From the NCBI RefSeq assembly GCF_036227225.1, contig NZ_CP109444.1:1426001-1490000 (forward strand): DNA of 64,000 nucleotides, written 5' to 3'. This document shows, in pieces, positions 26,494 to 35,811 of the stretch; position 1 is the stretch's first letter; every line of letters begins with the position of its first letter. The notes beneath the pieces were generated by a model. It was not told the DNA's origin. It saw only the letters and a program-made list of their open reading frames with translations, and ran no database searches. A program made the position numbers and the translations under genes. This stretch comes from Streptomyces sp. NBC_01478. GTDB taxonomy: Bacteria; Actinomycetota; Actinomycetes; Streptomycetales; Streptomycetaceae.

Positions 26494-27405
26494 TCATCGC
26501 GACGTCAGCCCGTTGATCCGCCACAGACCGTCGCCGGCCCCACCGGAGGTGTACGCGTCACCGGACGCCGCCAGGGAGAAGCTGAAGGAGTTGATCCCGA
26601 GGAGGTTGGTGACGTGGGACTGCACCCCGGTGGCGGCGTTCACCCGCTTCACCTCGCCGCCGACCAGGAAGTAGACCAGCCCGTCGCCGCCGACCGAGAT
26701 CGACGTGGGTTCGTAGGTCTCACTGGCCAGCACCCGCGTCGTACCGGTGACCACGTTCGTCTGCAGAATGCGGCCTTGGCCCATGTCCGCGGTGTAGGCG
26801 AGGCCCGCCTTGTCGAACGCGAGGCCGTAGGAGAAGCCGAGCCCCGTGGCCACCACGCGCGCTGTTCCGCCGTCCGGGACGGCGACGATCTCCCCGTTGC
26901 CGTCGGTGACATAGGTGGTGGCGCCGGAACGCGCCACACCGAAGAGCGAGGGCAGACCGGCGGCCAGGGTACGGCGGCTGCCCGTGGCGAGGGAGACCTG
27001 CTGGAGCACGCCGTCGAAGTTGGTGATGTACGCGTTGCCGTCGGCGACGGCCACTCCGCGGAGGTTGCCCAGACCGGTGGTGACCGTACTGAGCGATCCG
27101 GTGGCCAGGTCGAGCTTGAGCAGATCGCCTCCCGAGTACGCCAGATACAGCGCGCCCGCGTTGTCGGGGGCGATGGCGACCGGGGAGCCGGCCGTCGGCG
27201 CGATCCACACACAGTCAACGGACGGGCACTTGACGTCCCCCGTCGCGGCAACTGCCGGAGCGGCAAGGGACATTGTCGCGCCCGACGCGAGCAACGCGCC
27301 AAGGGCGAGTGCCGCCCCCAGCGCGCGCCCACGCCTGGCGAGCGAGCGGGCGGGACGGTCGAGCGGGAGTCGTGTCGCGGTCCTAGATCTCATCATTGAG
27401 TCCAT
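26494..27405 (-). CDS. secreted beta-propeller (NHL/SMP30-like) protein
   Basis: A 303-residue exported protein. A signal peptide (SLARRGRALGAALALG core, AxA near residue 50) precedes six or so repeating blade-like segments of about 40 residues with the pattern GLAFDKAGLAYTADMG, GVAVADGNAYITNFDG, ISVGGDGLVYFLVGG. This is typical of NHL/strictosidine-synthase-like propellers. Enzymatic or binding role unknown. Several Met codons lie close together (27405, 27396, 27393); 27405 is chosen because AGGA is correctly spaced. It is convergent with the CBM2 metallopeptidase gene. Confidence 0.7.
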   Translation of the reverse strand: MDSMMRSRTATRLPLDRPARSLARRGRALGAALALGALLASGATMSLAAPAVAATGDVKCPSVDCVWIAPTAGSPVAIAPDNAGALYLAYSGGDLLKLDLATGSLSTVTTGLGNLRGVAVADGNAYITNFDGVLQQVSLATGSRRTLAAGLPSLFGVARSGATTYVTDGNGEIVAVPDGGTARVVATGLGFSYGLAFDKAGLAYTADMGQGRILQTNVVTGTTRVLASETYEPTSISVGGDGLVYFLVGGEVKRVNAATGVQSHVTNLLGINSFSFSLAASGDAYTSGGAGDGLWRINGLTSR

Positions 27406-27869
27406 CCGTTCCTGTCCGTCGACGATCGGTGGGCCCACGGGATCACCGCGGGCACTGCACTGCACACGGACTGGGGTACGGGGAGGGTTCACCAAGTAGC
27501 TGTCTCGGCCCCGCGATGCCGATGGACTCGCTATGCCCTCTTTGCGGTAACTGTCACTGAATCCCATAAAAGATCAGTCAAGCCCAATGTGCGCCCAAAC
27601 TGCGGCTGACCAGGCCGAACAGCCCTACGGCGGAAGGGTTTTGGGCCGAGTATCTCCAATGCCGGAGTCGCGTGCGGGGCCCGGAGTTCCCTGTCTTGAT
27701 CAGCGTGTAGATCTTCGGCTCGCTATTGATTCGTCTGAGTCACCCAGGAGGATCCGAACGGCACGATGATCGTCTGCGGCGACGGCCGCATACCTGGAAC
27801 AGCCCAGGATCAAGGTGTGGGTCAACTTCGTCAGTGAGTTCACCAAGACCGGCCTCTGGGACAACTAAC
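27406..27869. other. intergenic region with possible LysR 3' remnant
   Basis: No complete gene seen. An uninterrupted frame at about 27770-27868 ends in AYLEQPRIKVWVNFVSEF and GLWDN before a TAA. This resembles the extreme C terminus of LysR-type regulators, but the frame is closed upstream by a TGA at 27767. It may be a relic left by deletion. Confidence 0.3.
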
Positions 27870-28103
27870 GTGCAGGTCGCCCTGGCGCTCGCGGAAATTC
27901 TCTGTGCCTGGGCCGCCTTCTGGCAGGTACGAGGTCACCGGGACCCTCTGCTCATACCGCTGGTGGTCGTCGTCGCGGCAGCCGGCATCGGTCTGCCGCT
28001 TCTCCATCCCCTCGGGCACCCCACTGCCTTCTCCCTGGTACTCCAGGTGATCGCGCTGCTCGCACTCGTCCTCATCGCCGGTGTCGGCCGCAGTCGAGAA
28101 TGA
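27870..28103 (+). CDS. small hypothetical membrane protein
   Basis: A 77-residue ORF from a GTG at 27870 with two or three hydrophobic segments (VQVALALAEILCAWAAFW, LLIPLVVVVAAAGIGLPLL, FSLVLQVIALLALVLIAGVG). I do not recognise the family. It is followed 38 bp later by a perfect 14-bp-arm hairpin, which supports a real transcription unit ending there. No strong ribosome site is evident. Confidence 0.45.
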   Translation: MQVALALAEILCAWAAFWQVRGHRDPLLIPLVVVVAAAGIGLPLLHPLGHPTAFSLVLQVIALLALVLIAGVGRSRE

Positions 28104-28140
28104 CGCGGGACCGCTGCTCCGGCGGGAGCCGGTCCGGTGC

Positions 28141-28176
28141 CGGGTGCCTGACCGCGGCTCGTCGGTCAGGCACCCG
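28141..28176. terminator. bidirectional intrinsic terminator
   Basis: Perfect hairpin with 14-bp arms CGGGTGCCTGACCG (28141-28154) and CGGTCAGGCACCCG (28163-28176) around an eight-base loop. It stands between the convergent small membrane protein gene and the tannase-like gene. Confidence 0.75.
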
Positions 28177-28194
28177 GGGTGTCCGAACGGACGA

Positions 28195-29949
28195 TCACTT
28201 CTTGACGACGGACTCCACCCAACTGATGAAGTTCGTCGTCGCGTCCCCGGTGCGCTCGGCCATGGTGTGCGCCATGGCCCACACCGTGGCGAAGTCGACA
28301 TCGCGGATGCCGTAGTTCAGCAGGGCCAACTGGAGGTTGATCTCGGTGGTGTTGGCCGTGTCGCCCTGCATGATGCCGGTACGGATGCGCCAGTGTCGCG
28401 CCACCTGCGACTGCCGGTAGCCGGCGAAGGCGGGCGAGAGGAAGTACAGCGGGTTGTACGCGTTGCCCCGCCAGACCATGTCCTTGCCGACGCTGTCCTT
28501 CTTGGCGAAGTCGCTGTCGTACGCCGAGACTCCGTAGTCGGAGTTCCAGTCGGAGTACGTGGCGTACTTCGTCTCGTTCGCCTTGATGACGTCACGAGAG
28601 AGCGGCACGAAGTGCGACGGAACGTTGAGCCCCATCGCGAAGACGCTGTTCTCGCCCTGCCCGCGGGAGTACCCGTCGAACGCGCCGACCGGCTTGTTCG
28701 CGTTCTTCTGGCTGTTGACGAAGCCTTCGAGGCCGGACACCGTGGCGGTGTTGGTCGTGGCGTCGTAGGTGACCCAGGTGCTGTTGGTGTTGAGGTAGGC
28801 GATGTAGTCGGCGACCGTCTCGTACGTGGTCGAGGTCCCCGTCTGCCCCGATCCGGGCGGGCCGCCCTGGGTGGTGATGGTGTACGGGAAGGTGTTGTCC
28901 GACAGGAAGTTGTTCAGCGAGGTGGTGATCACCTCGATCAGGTGGTCGTGGTAACTGCCGGCCAGGTACGTGCCGCTGCTGGACTCGGTCAACTCGAGGC
29001 GCCTGCCGTGCTCGTCGCGCAGCCCCAGGCGGTTGAGGTACTTGGGCCAGGCCTTCGCGAGGTCCGCCGAGTAGGCGCTGGTCCACGTGCCGGACGCGCG
29101 CGTACTCGTCGAGGCGAACTGGCCCATGTTCCACTCGTAGGACAGGTTGGCCTCTTGCAGGTTGGTGATCGGGCACCAGGCCATGACGCCGGCGACAGCG
29201 TCGCTGAGGGGCCGGCCCTGGGCGTCCTCCATCGCCGCGCCGATCGTGCGCAGGTACGGGAAGTACAGGGGGCTGTCGCCGGACGTGCCCGCCACGGTGT
29301 CCTGGGCGCCGCCGCCGCTCATGCCGAACAGGACGATGTCGTCCGTGCTGCCGGGCAGGACGCTCCGGTTGTACTGGAGGAAGCGGACCGCGGCCTTGAG
29401 GTCGGTGACGCCCCAGGGTGCCGCGTCGGAGCGGGTACTGGTCGAGCTGTTCCGGCCGCGCAGGCCCGGCCACACGTAGACGAGCCCGGCCTCGAGGTAC
29501 TGCGACACGCTGGTGTAGCTGTAGGACGTGGCCGGCGCCTGCTGGGCGTAGCCGGGGGTGTTGACCGGGATCACGATCGGCGCCGTGCGTCCCGAGTACT
29601 GGCCGACGGTGCCCTTCGGGTTGGCCTTCGCGGTGTACGTGGCCCCGTCGCTGTTCGCGGTCGCCGTCAGATAGGCGCCCGGCACATAGATCGACAGGTT
29701 CTCGTAGTCCGTCGCGGCCGGGTTCGTGACGTACATCTTGCCGACCTGGTAGTACACGTCGTTGGTCGCGTCGTACGACCAGGCGGTGGCGTCGAACTCC
29801 AGCGAGTACGCCGAGGACGCGCTCGACGAACCGCTCGACGCCGAGGTGGCGGCGAACGCCGTGCTCGCCGCGCCCTCGGCGGTTCCGAACGCGGCCAGGG
29901 CTGCGACGCCCGTCGCGCTCCGGATCACAGTTCTGCGGTTGATGTCCAC
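28195..29949 (-). CDS. secreted tannase/feruloyl esterase-like alpha/beta hydrolase (subtype B tannase)
   Basis: A 584-residue exported serine esterase. The N terminus is a Tat signal (NRRTVIRSATGVAALAAF) cleaved near AFAATS. The nucleophile elbow is GMSGGGAQ at about 223, preceded by WGVTDLKAAVRFLQYNR, the pattern of bacterial subtype B tannases and related feruloyl esterases. Tannases release gallate from gallotannins; the exact ester here is unknown. A role upstream of the methoxy-aromatic demethylation genes is plausible because hydrolysed plant phenolics would be their substrates. The ATG at 29949 has AGGAGG nine bases upstream. A separate AT-rich palindromic site lies 125 bp before the start. 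Confidence 0.75.
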   Translation of the reverse strand: MDINRRTVIRSATGVAALAAFGTAEGAASTAFAATSASSGSSSASSAYSLEFDATAWSYDATNDVYYQVGKMYVTNPAATDYENLSIYVPGAYLTATANSDGATYTAKANPKGTVGQYSGRTAPIVIPVNTPGYAQQAPATSYSYTSVSQYLEAGLVYVWPGLRGRNSSTSTRSDAAPWGVTDLKAAVRFLQYNRSVLPGSTDDIVLFGMSGGGAQDTVAGTSGDSPLYFPYLRTIGAAMEDAQGRPLSDAVAGVMAWCPITNLQEANLSYEWNMGQFASTSTRASGTWTSAYSADLAKAWPKYLNRLGLRDEHGRRLELTESSSGTYLAGSYHDHLIEVITTSLNNFLSDNTFPYTITTQGGPPGSGQTGTSTTYETVADYIAYLNTNSTWVTYDATTNTATVSGLEGFVNSQKNANKPVGAFDGYSRGQGENSVFAMGLNVPSHFVPLSRDVIKANETKYATYSDWNSDYGVSAYDSDFAKKDSVGKDMVWRGNAYNPLYFLSPAFAGYRQSQVARHWRIRTGIMQGDTANTTEINLQLALLNYGIRDVDFATVWAMAHTMAERTGDATTNFISWVESVVKK

Positions 29950-30074
29950 CTGTAGGCCTCCTTGTACAGCGAGTTACGCGATCACAGCCGTACGCGCCCA
30001 CCGCCTTGGCGGCACTGCGGGCAGGTCGGGCTGTGCGGCTCATGCGCGTCCCAGACTGTCGGTCGGGGGCCAGG

Positions 30075-30106
30075 ATTGTTAACAATTTTGATGATAATTT
30101 TGTTAG
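30075..30106. promoter_or_regulatory. AT-rich palindromic operator upstream of the tannase-like gene
   Basis: ATTGTTAACAAT (30075-30086) is a perfect 12-bp palindrome in a very G+C-rich genome, followed by a second TTGTTA half-site at 30100-30105, so TAACAA and TTGTTA arms also pair over 26 bp. The TTGT/ACAA symmetry recalls GntR-family sites. The regulator is not identified here. Confidence 0.55.
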
Positions 30107-30170
30107 AAGGTTTGCTGCGGGCACCTGCCCTTCGCTCCTTCGACGTCGGCGACGAGTCGGGACGGAACCG

Positions 30171-31532
30171 TCAGGGCCGGGTGACGTCGGTGCGCCGGTT
30201 GTCCGGCTTGAAGGGCAGCGTGGTGACCGTCGCCCGGATCTCCCGCTGCGGAGTGCCCTGACGGCCCCACAGGACGACGACCTCCGTGCCGGGCGCCGCG
30301 TGCGCGGGGTCGAGCACACAGAGGGAGATCATCGCCCGCAGGGTCGGGCTCACGGTGCGGCCCGTGGCGACACCCACCCGGTCGCCGGACACCAGCACCT
30401 GGTCGAAGTGGGGACCGCGGCCACGGGGCATCTCCATCTGATCGGGCAGTTCGGCGTCGCTCAGGAGCGAGGTGAGGACACCGGCGACATCCCGCTCGTT
30501 CCAGCGCAGCCCGACCAACCGGCGTGCGGGTACGCCGCTTTCGGCGTCCCGGACGAGTGCGTCCCGCCCGCTGAAGTCGCGGTCGGGGACGCCCTTGCGG
30601 AACCCCCAGCCGAGTTCGCCCGGCTTGCGGAAGTAGTCGGTCACGCCGCCCGCCGGGACGAAACTGCCGGTGGGCGTGCCCTTGCGGAACTGCCTCGGCG
30701 CACCCGGCGTGAGGATCGACGCCGGCAGATAGTCCAGTCCGTTGGTCGCGATCCCGGCCTCGATGTGCTGAACAGGCTGGGCCCGGAAACCGAGTTGGCG
30801 AATGCCGACGTCCTGCCCGCTCACCACGACCGCCGCCCAGATCTCGTTGGCGTGCTCGGTCGGCCCGTGCAGCTCGTACCCGAGCTCGCCCGAGATCCCG
30901 GTGCGCAGGACCCGTACCGGCACCCCGTCGACCGTCGACATACGGCTGCGGCTGAAGCCGATGTCGCGGAGATCGTCGCCCGTCAGCTTCTCCAACGCGG
31001 CCAAGGACGCCGGTCCTTGGACGCCGAAGATGAAGCGGTCGGGGCTGATGTCGGTCGCCGCCGCGTCCCAGCCGCCCTGGCTCAACTGCCACAACAGCCA
31101 GTCGCAACTGCCCGCGGTGTAGACGAACTCATCGGGCCCGAGCCGGCACAGCACGCCCTCGGAGGCGATCCAGCCGTTCTCGTCGAGCTGTACGTGGTGC
31201 TTGATCTGCCCGGTCTCGAAACGGGACAGGTCCCGCATCCCCAACCAGCGCAGGAAGGCGAGCGCCTGCGGGCCGTGCACCTTCACCTTGTGCAGCGAGC
31301 TCCAGTCGCCGACGTAGCACGAGCCGACATGAGCGGCGCTCTCCTCGACCCAGTCCGAGTACTCCTCGGGAAGCAGGAGCTGCGCGAAGCGGCCGTAGGT
31401 GCCCCGGGTGTTGCCCTCGTCCTGGGCCGCGGCGGCCGGGCTGAACATCGCCGGCCGCTCGGTGATGAACGGTGCGTCGTTCAGCCGGAGGACCGCTTCG
31501 TAGGTACTGCGCTGTTGTGCGACCAAGTCCAT
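30171..31532 (-). CDS. GcvT-fold THF-dependent methyltransferase, divergent LigM/DmdA relative (copy 1)
   Basis: A 453-residue glycine-cleavage T-protein-fold enzyme, expected to move a methyl group from a substrate to tetrahydrofolate. It has GCV_T-type segments (FIFGVQGPASLAALEKLTG, GELGYELHGP) and a C-terminal T-domain (LGWGFRKGVPDRDFSGRDAL, VSPTLRAMISLCVLDP). Compared with copies 2 and 3, the segment preceding the family's SGW/TNG loop has Phe (LGFRAQPVQHIEAGIATNG) where the others have RAY/LAY, so its substrate is probably different. The ATG at 31532 has GGAG six bases upstream and is preferred to 31544. A 14-bp LacI-like operator is centred 67 bp upstream of the start, placing it in the one-carbon regulon. 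Confidence 0.75.
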   Translation of the reverse strand: MDLVAQQRSTYEAVLRLNDAPFITERPAMFSPAAAAQDEGNTRGTYGRFAQLLLPEEYSDWVEESAAHVGSCYVGDWSSLHKVKVHGPQALAFLRWLGMRDLSRFETGQIKHHVQLDENGWIASEGVLCRLGPDEFVYTAGSCDWLLWQLSQGGWDAAATDISPDRFIFGVQGPASLAALEKLTGDDLRDIGFSRSRMSTVDGVPVRVLRTGISGELGYELHGPTEHANEIWAAVVVSGQDVGIRQLGFRAQPVQHIEAGIATNGLDYLPASILTPGAPRQFRKGTPTGSFVPAGGVTDYFRKPGELGWGFRKGVPDRDFSGRDALVRDAESGVPARRLVGLRWNERDVAGVLTSLLSDAELPDQMEMPRGRGPHFDQVLVSGDRVGVATGRTVSPTLRAMISLCVLDPAHAAPGTEVVVLWGRQGTPQREIRATVTTLPFKPDNRRTDVTRP

Positions 31533-31591
31533 TTCACACTCCATCGAGAGGACGTCATCGTCCAGAGCGTCGTCGGGGCGCCGGCCACCGA

Positions 31592-31605
31592 CTAGATCGA
31601 TTAAG
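31592..31605. promoter_or_regulatory. one-carbon regulon operator 1 (CTAGATCGATTAAG)
   Basis: Matches the CTANAWCGWTNTAG palindrome at all but one constrained position. It lies 60 bp upstream of the GcvT-like copy 1 start. Confidence 0.65.
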
Positions 31606-31708
31606 TCGGACGCTAACAGTCTGTTTCGGACAAGGCGAGGGTCGTGACGCATCGGTGATCGGTCGCACGACGCAAGCAATGCGGAACTTCCGCGCAGCGC
31701 CGGACGGT

Positions 31709-32836
31709 TCAGGACCTGCGGCGCGCCCGCCGCCGTACCGGCAGATGCAGCAGGTCCGCGCCCAGCACCATCGGTCCGCCGAAGTCGGCCCGGCGTGCGC
31801 TGTCGCGGAGCAGGCGGCGCCAGGTCGCGTCGGAGACCACGGTCTGCTGTCCCGGGCCGAGGTGGGTCGCGACCAGTGTTCCCGCGTCCGACTCGGCGGC
31901 GATCCGGCCCAGTTGGGCCACGTCCGTGTGGGTCGAGGTGATGTGGTCGATCAGTGCCTGGGGCAGTCCGAGACTCGCGAGACCCGCCGGGTAGACGGCC
32001 TCGTGGACCAGGACGTCCGCGTGCGCCGCGAGCCTGATGATGTTCGGGGTCGGTGCCGTGTCGCCGGAGAAGACGACGCTGCCGTGGTCCGTGTCGAAGC
32101 GGTACGCGTAGGCGGGGAACACCGCGCCGTGCGGGACCAGGACGGCGGTGACCTTCACGTCGTCGTTCTCCATGACCGTGAACGGCGCCATGGCCGGCGC
32201 GGAGTCCGTCGCCGAGGCGCCGACGCCCGACGGCGGAAGTACGTCGTGGACGTTGAGCATGGTCGCCGGGTCGATGCCCGCGTGCTCGGTCATGAAGAAG
32301 GTCGGTGAGGCCGCGTACGCCTGACCGGCCAGCCTCGTCATCTCGACGGTGCCCGGCACGGGACCCGGAGCGCCGGCGACGGTCGAGGCGATACCGGCCG
32401 GACCGGGGCCGTAGACCTCGATCGGTTTCTGGAAGCCCTGCGCACCCGAGGCGCCCGCCGACAGCAGCGGGAACGAGTAGTAGTCGACGATGTGGTCGGC
32501 GTGCAGGTGGGTCAGGAAGATCCCGGCGAGCGCCGGCATCGACAGACCGGCGCGCAGGTACTGGGTCACCGCTCCTCGTCCGCAGTCGACGACATACGTT
32601 CTGCCGTTCACGGTCAGCGCCGACGAGATGCCGTAGCGGGTCGCCAGGGGCGGCGGCCCGCCGTTGGTGCCGAGCAGCGTCACGGACAGACCTGTTCCGG
32701 AGGACGCGGATCCGGTGTTCGTCGCCGCCGCGGCCGGCTCGGCGCCGAGCAGTGGTACGGCGGCAGCGGCGGCGGATGCGGCCATCGCGCCCAGCATCGT
32801 CCGGCGGGACGTCGGTTCACCCAGGGGTTCGCACAT
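31709..32836 (-). CDS. Tat-exported metallo-beta-lactamase-fold hydrolase
   Basis: A 375-residue MBL-fold enzyme. The N terminus is a Tat signal (SRRTMLGAMAASAAAA). The zinc motif THLHADHIVDY matches HxHxDH, with later metal ligands in VFSGDTAP and ATHLGPG, an RNase Z/arylsulfatase-like arrangement. The cleaved bond is unknown; candidates are lactones, esters or phosphodiesters, and export argues against tRNA processing. The ATG at 32836 has AAGGAG nine bases upstream. It lies between GcvT-like copy 1 and the LysR gene, all leftward, with 139 bp to the LysR stop, and may belong to the aromatic/one-carbon island. Confidence 0.8.
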   Translation of the reverse strand: MCEPLGEPTSRRTMLGAMAASAAAAAVPLLGAEPAAAATNTGSASSGTGLSVTLLGTNGGPPPLATRYGISSALTVNGRTYVVDCGRGAVTQYLRAGLSMPALAGIFLTHLHADHIVDYYSFPLLSAGASGAQGFQKPIEVYGPGPAGIASTVAGAPGPVPGTVEMTRLAGQAYAASPTFFMTEHAGIDPATMLNVHDVLPPSGVGASATDSAPAMAPFTVMENDDVKVTAVLVPHGAVFPAYAYRFDTDHGSVVFSGDTAPTPNIIRLAAHADVLVHEAVYPAGLASLGLPQALIDHITSTHTDVAQLGRIAAESDAGTLVATHLGPGQQTVVSDATWRRLLRDSARRADFGGPMVLGADLLHLPVRRRARRRS

Positions 32837-32975
32837 GAAGAGACAGCTCCTTCGCGGCTCGATTCGCGTTGCCACAGTGGCCACATCCGGCATGGCTGTC
32901 CATCAATCGGCCGAAAATATGAGCTATCAGCGCGAACTATAAGATTGCGCGCCGAGCACATGTCAGCGGATGCGG

Positions 32976-33887
32976 TCAGCAGCCGATCGTGGGAATCGGG
33001 TTCTCCGCGAACCACTTGGCGAGGAACTCCAGGAAGACCGTGACCTTGCGCTGGGTGCCCGGCCCGGGCCCGTGGATCGCGTAGAGCGGCCGGTCGGGTG
33101 CCGCCAGTTCGGGCAACTGGACCTGCAGGGCCCCGGAGACGAGATCGTCGTAGGCGGACCGCTGTGGGAGCAGGGCGACGCCGCGTCCGTGCACGGCCGC
33201 CTTCTGCAGGGCGATGTACGAGTTGGACGAGAACGCCACGTTGCGGATCTTGTGCAGCGTGGAGGTGGGGCCGTGCCCGATGCGCCAGACGGGGTCGTTG
33301 ACGTGCACCAGGCAGTCATGGGCGGCCAGGTCGTTCGGGTGCGTCAGGGGTCCGTGTTCGTCGATGTACGTTTTCGACGCACACAGGACGAAGGGCAGCG
33401 AGGCGATCTTCTTCAGCCGGACGTTGGAGTCCCGGAGGTCCCGGGTGTGGAACGCCAGGTCGAAACCGCCGTCCAGGAAGTCGTACGTACGGTCGGACAC
33501 GCCTCCCAGCTCGAACCGGATCTGGATCTTCGGGTGGGCGGCGGAGAACGCGGCGATGGCGTCCCCGAGGTCCAGGCTCCCTATCCACTTCGGGCAGATG
33601 ATGCTGAGCATGCCCTCCGCCCTGTCGTGCAGATCCGCGATGCTGGAGTCCTCGGCGTCGATCTCCTTCACGATGCGGGCGGCGAACTCGGCGTAGCGCA
33701 GGCCCGGTTCGGTCAGGCTCACCGAGCGGGACGTGCGGTTGACGAGCCGGACGCCGACCTGGCGCTCCAGCTCGGCGACATGGCGCGACACGAGTGATCC
33801 CGACGACCCGAGCGCTTTGGCCGCTCCGTTGAAGCTGCCGAGGTCGGCGACGATGACGAAACTGCGCATGAGAAGCAGACGGTCCAT
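32976..33887 (-). CDS. LysR-family transcriptional regulator
   Basis: A 303-residue LTTR. The winged helix spans residues about 5-62 (FVIVADLGSFNGAAKALGSS, SLVSRHVAELERQVGVRLV, TSRSVSLTEPG), followed by the co-inducer-binding domain (LSIICPKWIGSLDLGDAI, FDLAFHTRDLRDSNVRL). The ATG at 33887 has GGAGGA five bases upstream. It is divergent from the ABC-transporter operon that starts at 34645. One of the seven regulon operators (34050-34063) lies between them. By family habit it may activate the transporter or the island with an aromatic acid as co-inducer. Confidence 0.85.
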   Translation of the reverse strand: MDRLLLMRSFVIVADLGSFNGAAKALGSSGSLVSRHVAELERQVGVRLVNRTSRSVSLTEPGLRYAEFAARIVKEIDAEDSSIADLHDRAEGMLSIICPKWIGSLDLGDAIAAFSAAHPKIQIRFELGGVSDRTYDFLDGGFDLAFHTRDLRDSNVRLKKIASLPFVLCASKTYIDEHGPLTHPNDLAAHDCLVHVNDPVWRIGHGPTSTLHKIRNVAFSSNSYIALQKAAVHGRGVALLPQRSAYDDLVSGALQVQLPELAAPDRPLYAIHGPGPGTQRKVTVFLEFLAKWFAENPIPTIGC

Positions 33888-34049
33888 GGCGGTCCTCCGG
33901 TCGTCCACGGCGCCGGTGTCCCTCCGGGCCGCGTCGGACATGGGGCGGTGCAGTTGGGCGGAGCCATCTCGCAGGTGGCGAACCTGGAGGGCGGACGACG
34001 GCAGAGCGGAAGACCGTCAGGGTCACATCGGTCGACACACTTACCTTTA

Positions 34050-34063
34050 CTATATCGATCTAG
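34050..34063. promoter_or_regulatory. one-carbon regulon operator 2 (CTATATCGATCTAG)
   Basis: Exact match to CTANAWCGWTNTAG, 163 bp upstream of the lysR start and 582 bp upstream of the transporter operon, so it could act on either divergent unit. Confidence 0.65.
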
Positions 34064-34644
34064 CGACCGTAACAGAACCCCCTCGCGACCGCGAGGCCTG
34101 CTCTGGAAAACCCGGTTCGGCACAGCGCCGGCCTGCAGGCTTCGGCCGAAGCGGGAAGTCGCCCAAGCCTGCCCGGCCTGTTCGTGCTCGGCCCACTACT
34201 TGCGCATGCGGGGAGACCGCGGTCCGTGCGCGGCTCGCAAACTTAACTTGTTGCCGATGCGCTTCCGCGTGCCTGCCGACGTGCACACACTTTCGGCCAT
34301 TGACGGGAATGGGGCGCGAACTGGGCCTTTGTGGCAGGCAGGGGTTGACGGCGCAGTTCGTGATCACCGCACGGCACTCCGTTCGGACGCGGAGGAATGG
34401 GCCGTCGAAGGGCTCGGCGTCATCGTGGCGTCGAGCCGGGAATCTTCGACCGGCGAACCCGAGCCACGGCCCGCTTCCCGGTCCGGCTCAGGTGTGAGGT
34501 GCCGCCGCGGCGCGAGCCGCGGATCAGGGCCTGAACGCGCTCCTCTCATATCTTTCTCCGCCCGCGCAGTGACGGTGGGCGATCCCACACACCACCAGCG
34601 TCCACTCAAGGAAGTACGGACGCTCGGCCATGGAGGCATAAGCA
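34064..34644. other. long intergenic leader before the ABC-transporter operon
   Basis: About 580 bp with no convincing gene on either strand. It must contain the rightward promoter of the transporter operon. The region ends with GGAGG eight bases before the ATG at 34645. It is partly less G+C rich (for example near 34240-34260). Confidence 0.5.
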
Positions 34645-35811
34645 ATGACGCTTATCAGAAAGAAGTGGCTGGCCTCGTGCACGGCTGTGCTCGCCGCGTC
34701 GGCGATGCTGGCAGGCTGCGGCAGCTCCGACTCCGGCTCCGGTTCCGGCTCCACCACGTCGGGCAAGGACAGTTCCGCATCGGGGCTTGCCACGGCCGAG
34801 GCGAAGGTGGCGGCCCTGCAGGCCGTCGCCAAGACCTACCCCGTCCCCACCGCGAGTGTGCCGGGCGTGGACAAGTTCAAGGGCCGCAAGGTCTTCTACG
34901 TCCCGATCGTCCAGCAGGTCCCCGCCTTCGTCGCCACGGCCGGGTCGACGAAGCAGGCGCTGTCCAAGGCCGGCCTCTCGCAGCAGGTGTGCGACGGCAA
35001 GGCCCAGCCGACCGCGATCGCCTCCTGCGTCCAGCAGGCGATCACCGCGGACGCGGCCGGGATCATCCTGGACGCGATCCCCTACGGCATGGCGCAGAAC
35101 GCCCTCGACGCCGCGAAGGCCAAGGGCATCCCGATCGTCATCGCGGACCAGAACCCCCCGGCCGGAGTCGAGAACAGCAACCAGGTGAGCTATGTGCCGG
35201 GTGCGAGTTCTCAGCCCACCGCCATGGCCTGGTGGATCATCGCCGACTCCAAGGGCAAGGCCAATCTGATCATCGCGCAGAATGCCGACAGCCCCACAGC
35301 GCTCAAGATGGTGGCCGACTCGCTGCCGATCTACAAGAAGTACTGCCCGGGCTGCAAGGTCACGGTCAAGCAGATCACCGCCTCGACGCCGGCCCTGCTG
35401 GCCTCGAAGGCGAGTTCCAACGTCCTGAGCAACCCGAGTGCCGACTACTACTACACCGAGTTCGAGGACAGCCTCCAGCCCACCCTCCAGGGCGTCCAGC
35501 AGTCGGGGCGTTCGTCGAGCATCTCCGTGTCCACAGCGGCCGGTTCGGTGAACGGACTGGGCCTGATCAAGAGCGGTTCGGTCAAGGCCGTCGTGGCCGC
35601 GGACCAGCTCTACATGGGCTTCGGCGTGACCGACGAACTCCTGCGCATGATGACCAGGTCCGGGCCCATCGACGAGGCCCAGCCCATACGGCTGTTCACC
35701 AAGGAGAACATCGGCAGCATCAAGGTGACGGCCGCGGCCCAGGCCTCGGGTGAGTGGTTCGGCGACGGTTCCTTCCAGGCGGACTTCGCCAAGCTCTGGG
35801 GCATCGGGTGA
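34645..35811 (+). CDS. ABC transporter substrate-binding lipoprotein (sugar-type, PBP1 fold)
   Basis: A 388-residue lipoprotein with signal peptide and lipobox (SAMLAGCGSS, Cys about 25), a Ser/Gly linker, then a periplasmic-binding domain of the ribose/galactose type (FKGRKVFYVPIVQQVPAFV, AAGIILDAIPYGMAQNALDAAK, GIPIVIADQNP). It captures the substrate for the ATPase and permease that follow. The fold is usually called sugar-binding, but the genomic setting of demethylases makes a methoxylated aromatic or methylated compound a reasonable alternative. The ATPase start overlaps its stop by four bases (GTGA). Confidence 0.85.
   Translation: MTLIRKKWLASCTAVLAASAMLAGCGSSDSGSGSGSTTSGKDSSASGLATAEAKVAALQAVAKTYPVPTASVPGVDKFKGRKVFYVPIVQQVPAFVATAGSTKQALSKAGLSQQVCDGKAQPTAIASCVQQAITADAAGIILDAIPYGMAQNALDAAKAKGIPIVIADQNPPAGVENSNQVSYVPGASSQPTAMAWWIIADSKGKANLIIAQNADSPTALKMVADSLPIYKKYCPGCKVTVKQITASTPALLASKASSNVLSNPSADYYYTEFEDSLQPTLQGVQQSGRSSSISVSTAAGSVNGLGLIKSGSVKAVVAADQLYMGFGVTDELLRMMTRSGPIDEAQPIRLFTKENIGSIKVTAAAQASGEWFGDGSFQADFAKLWGIG

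Noticed and set aside
30171..31532. Calling GcvT-like copy 1 the glycine-cleavage T protein
   Set aside because: It is longer than GcvT, no gcvH or gcvP is near, and it sits in the demethylation regulon.
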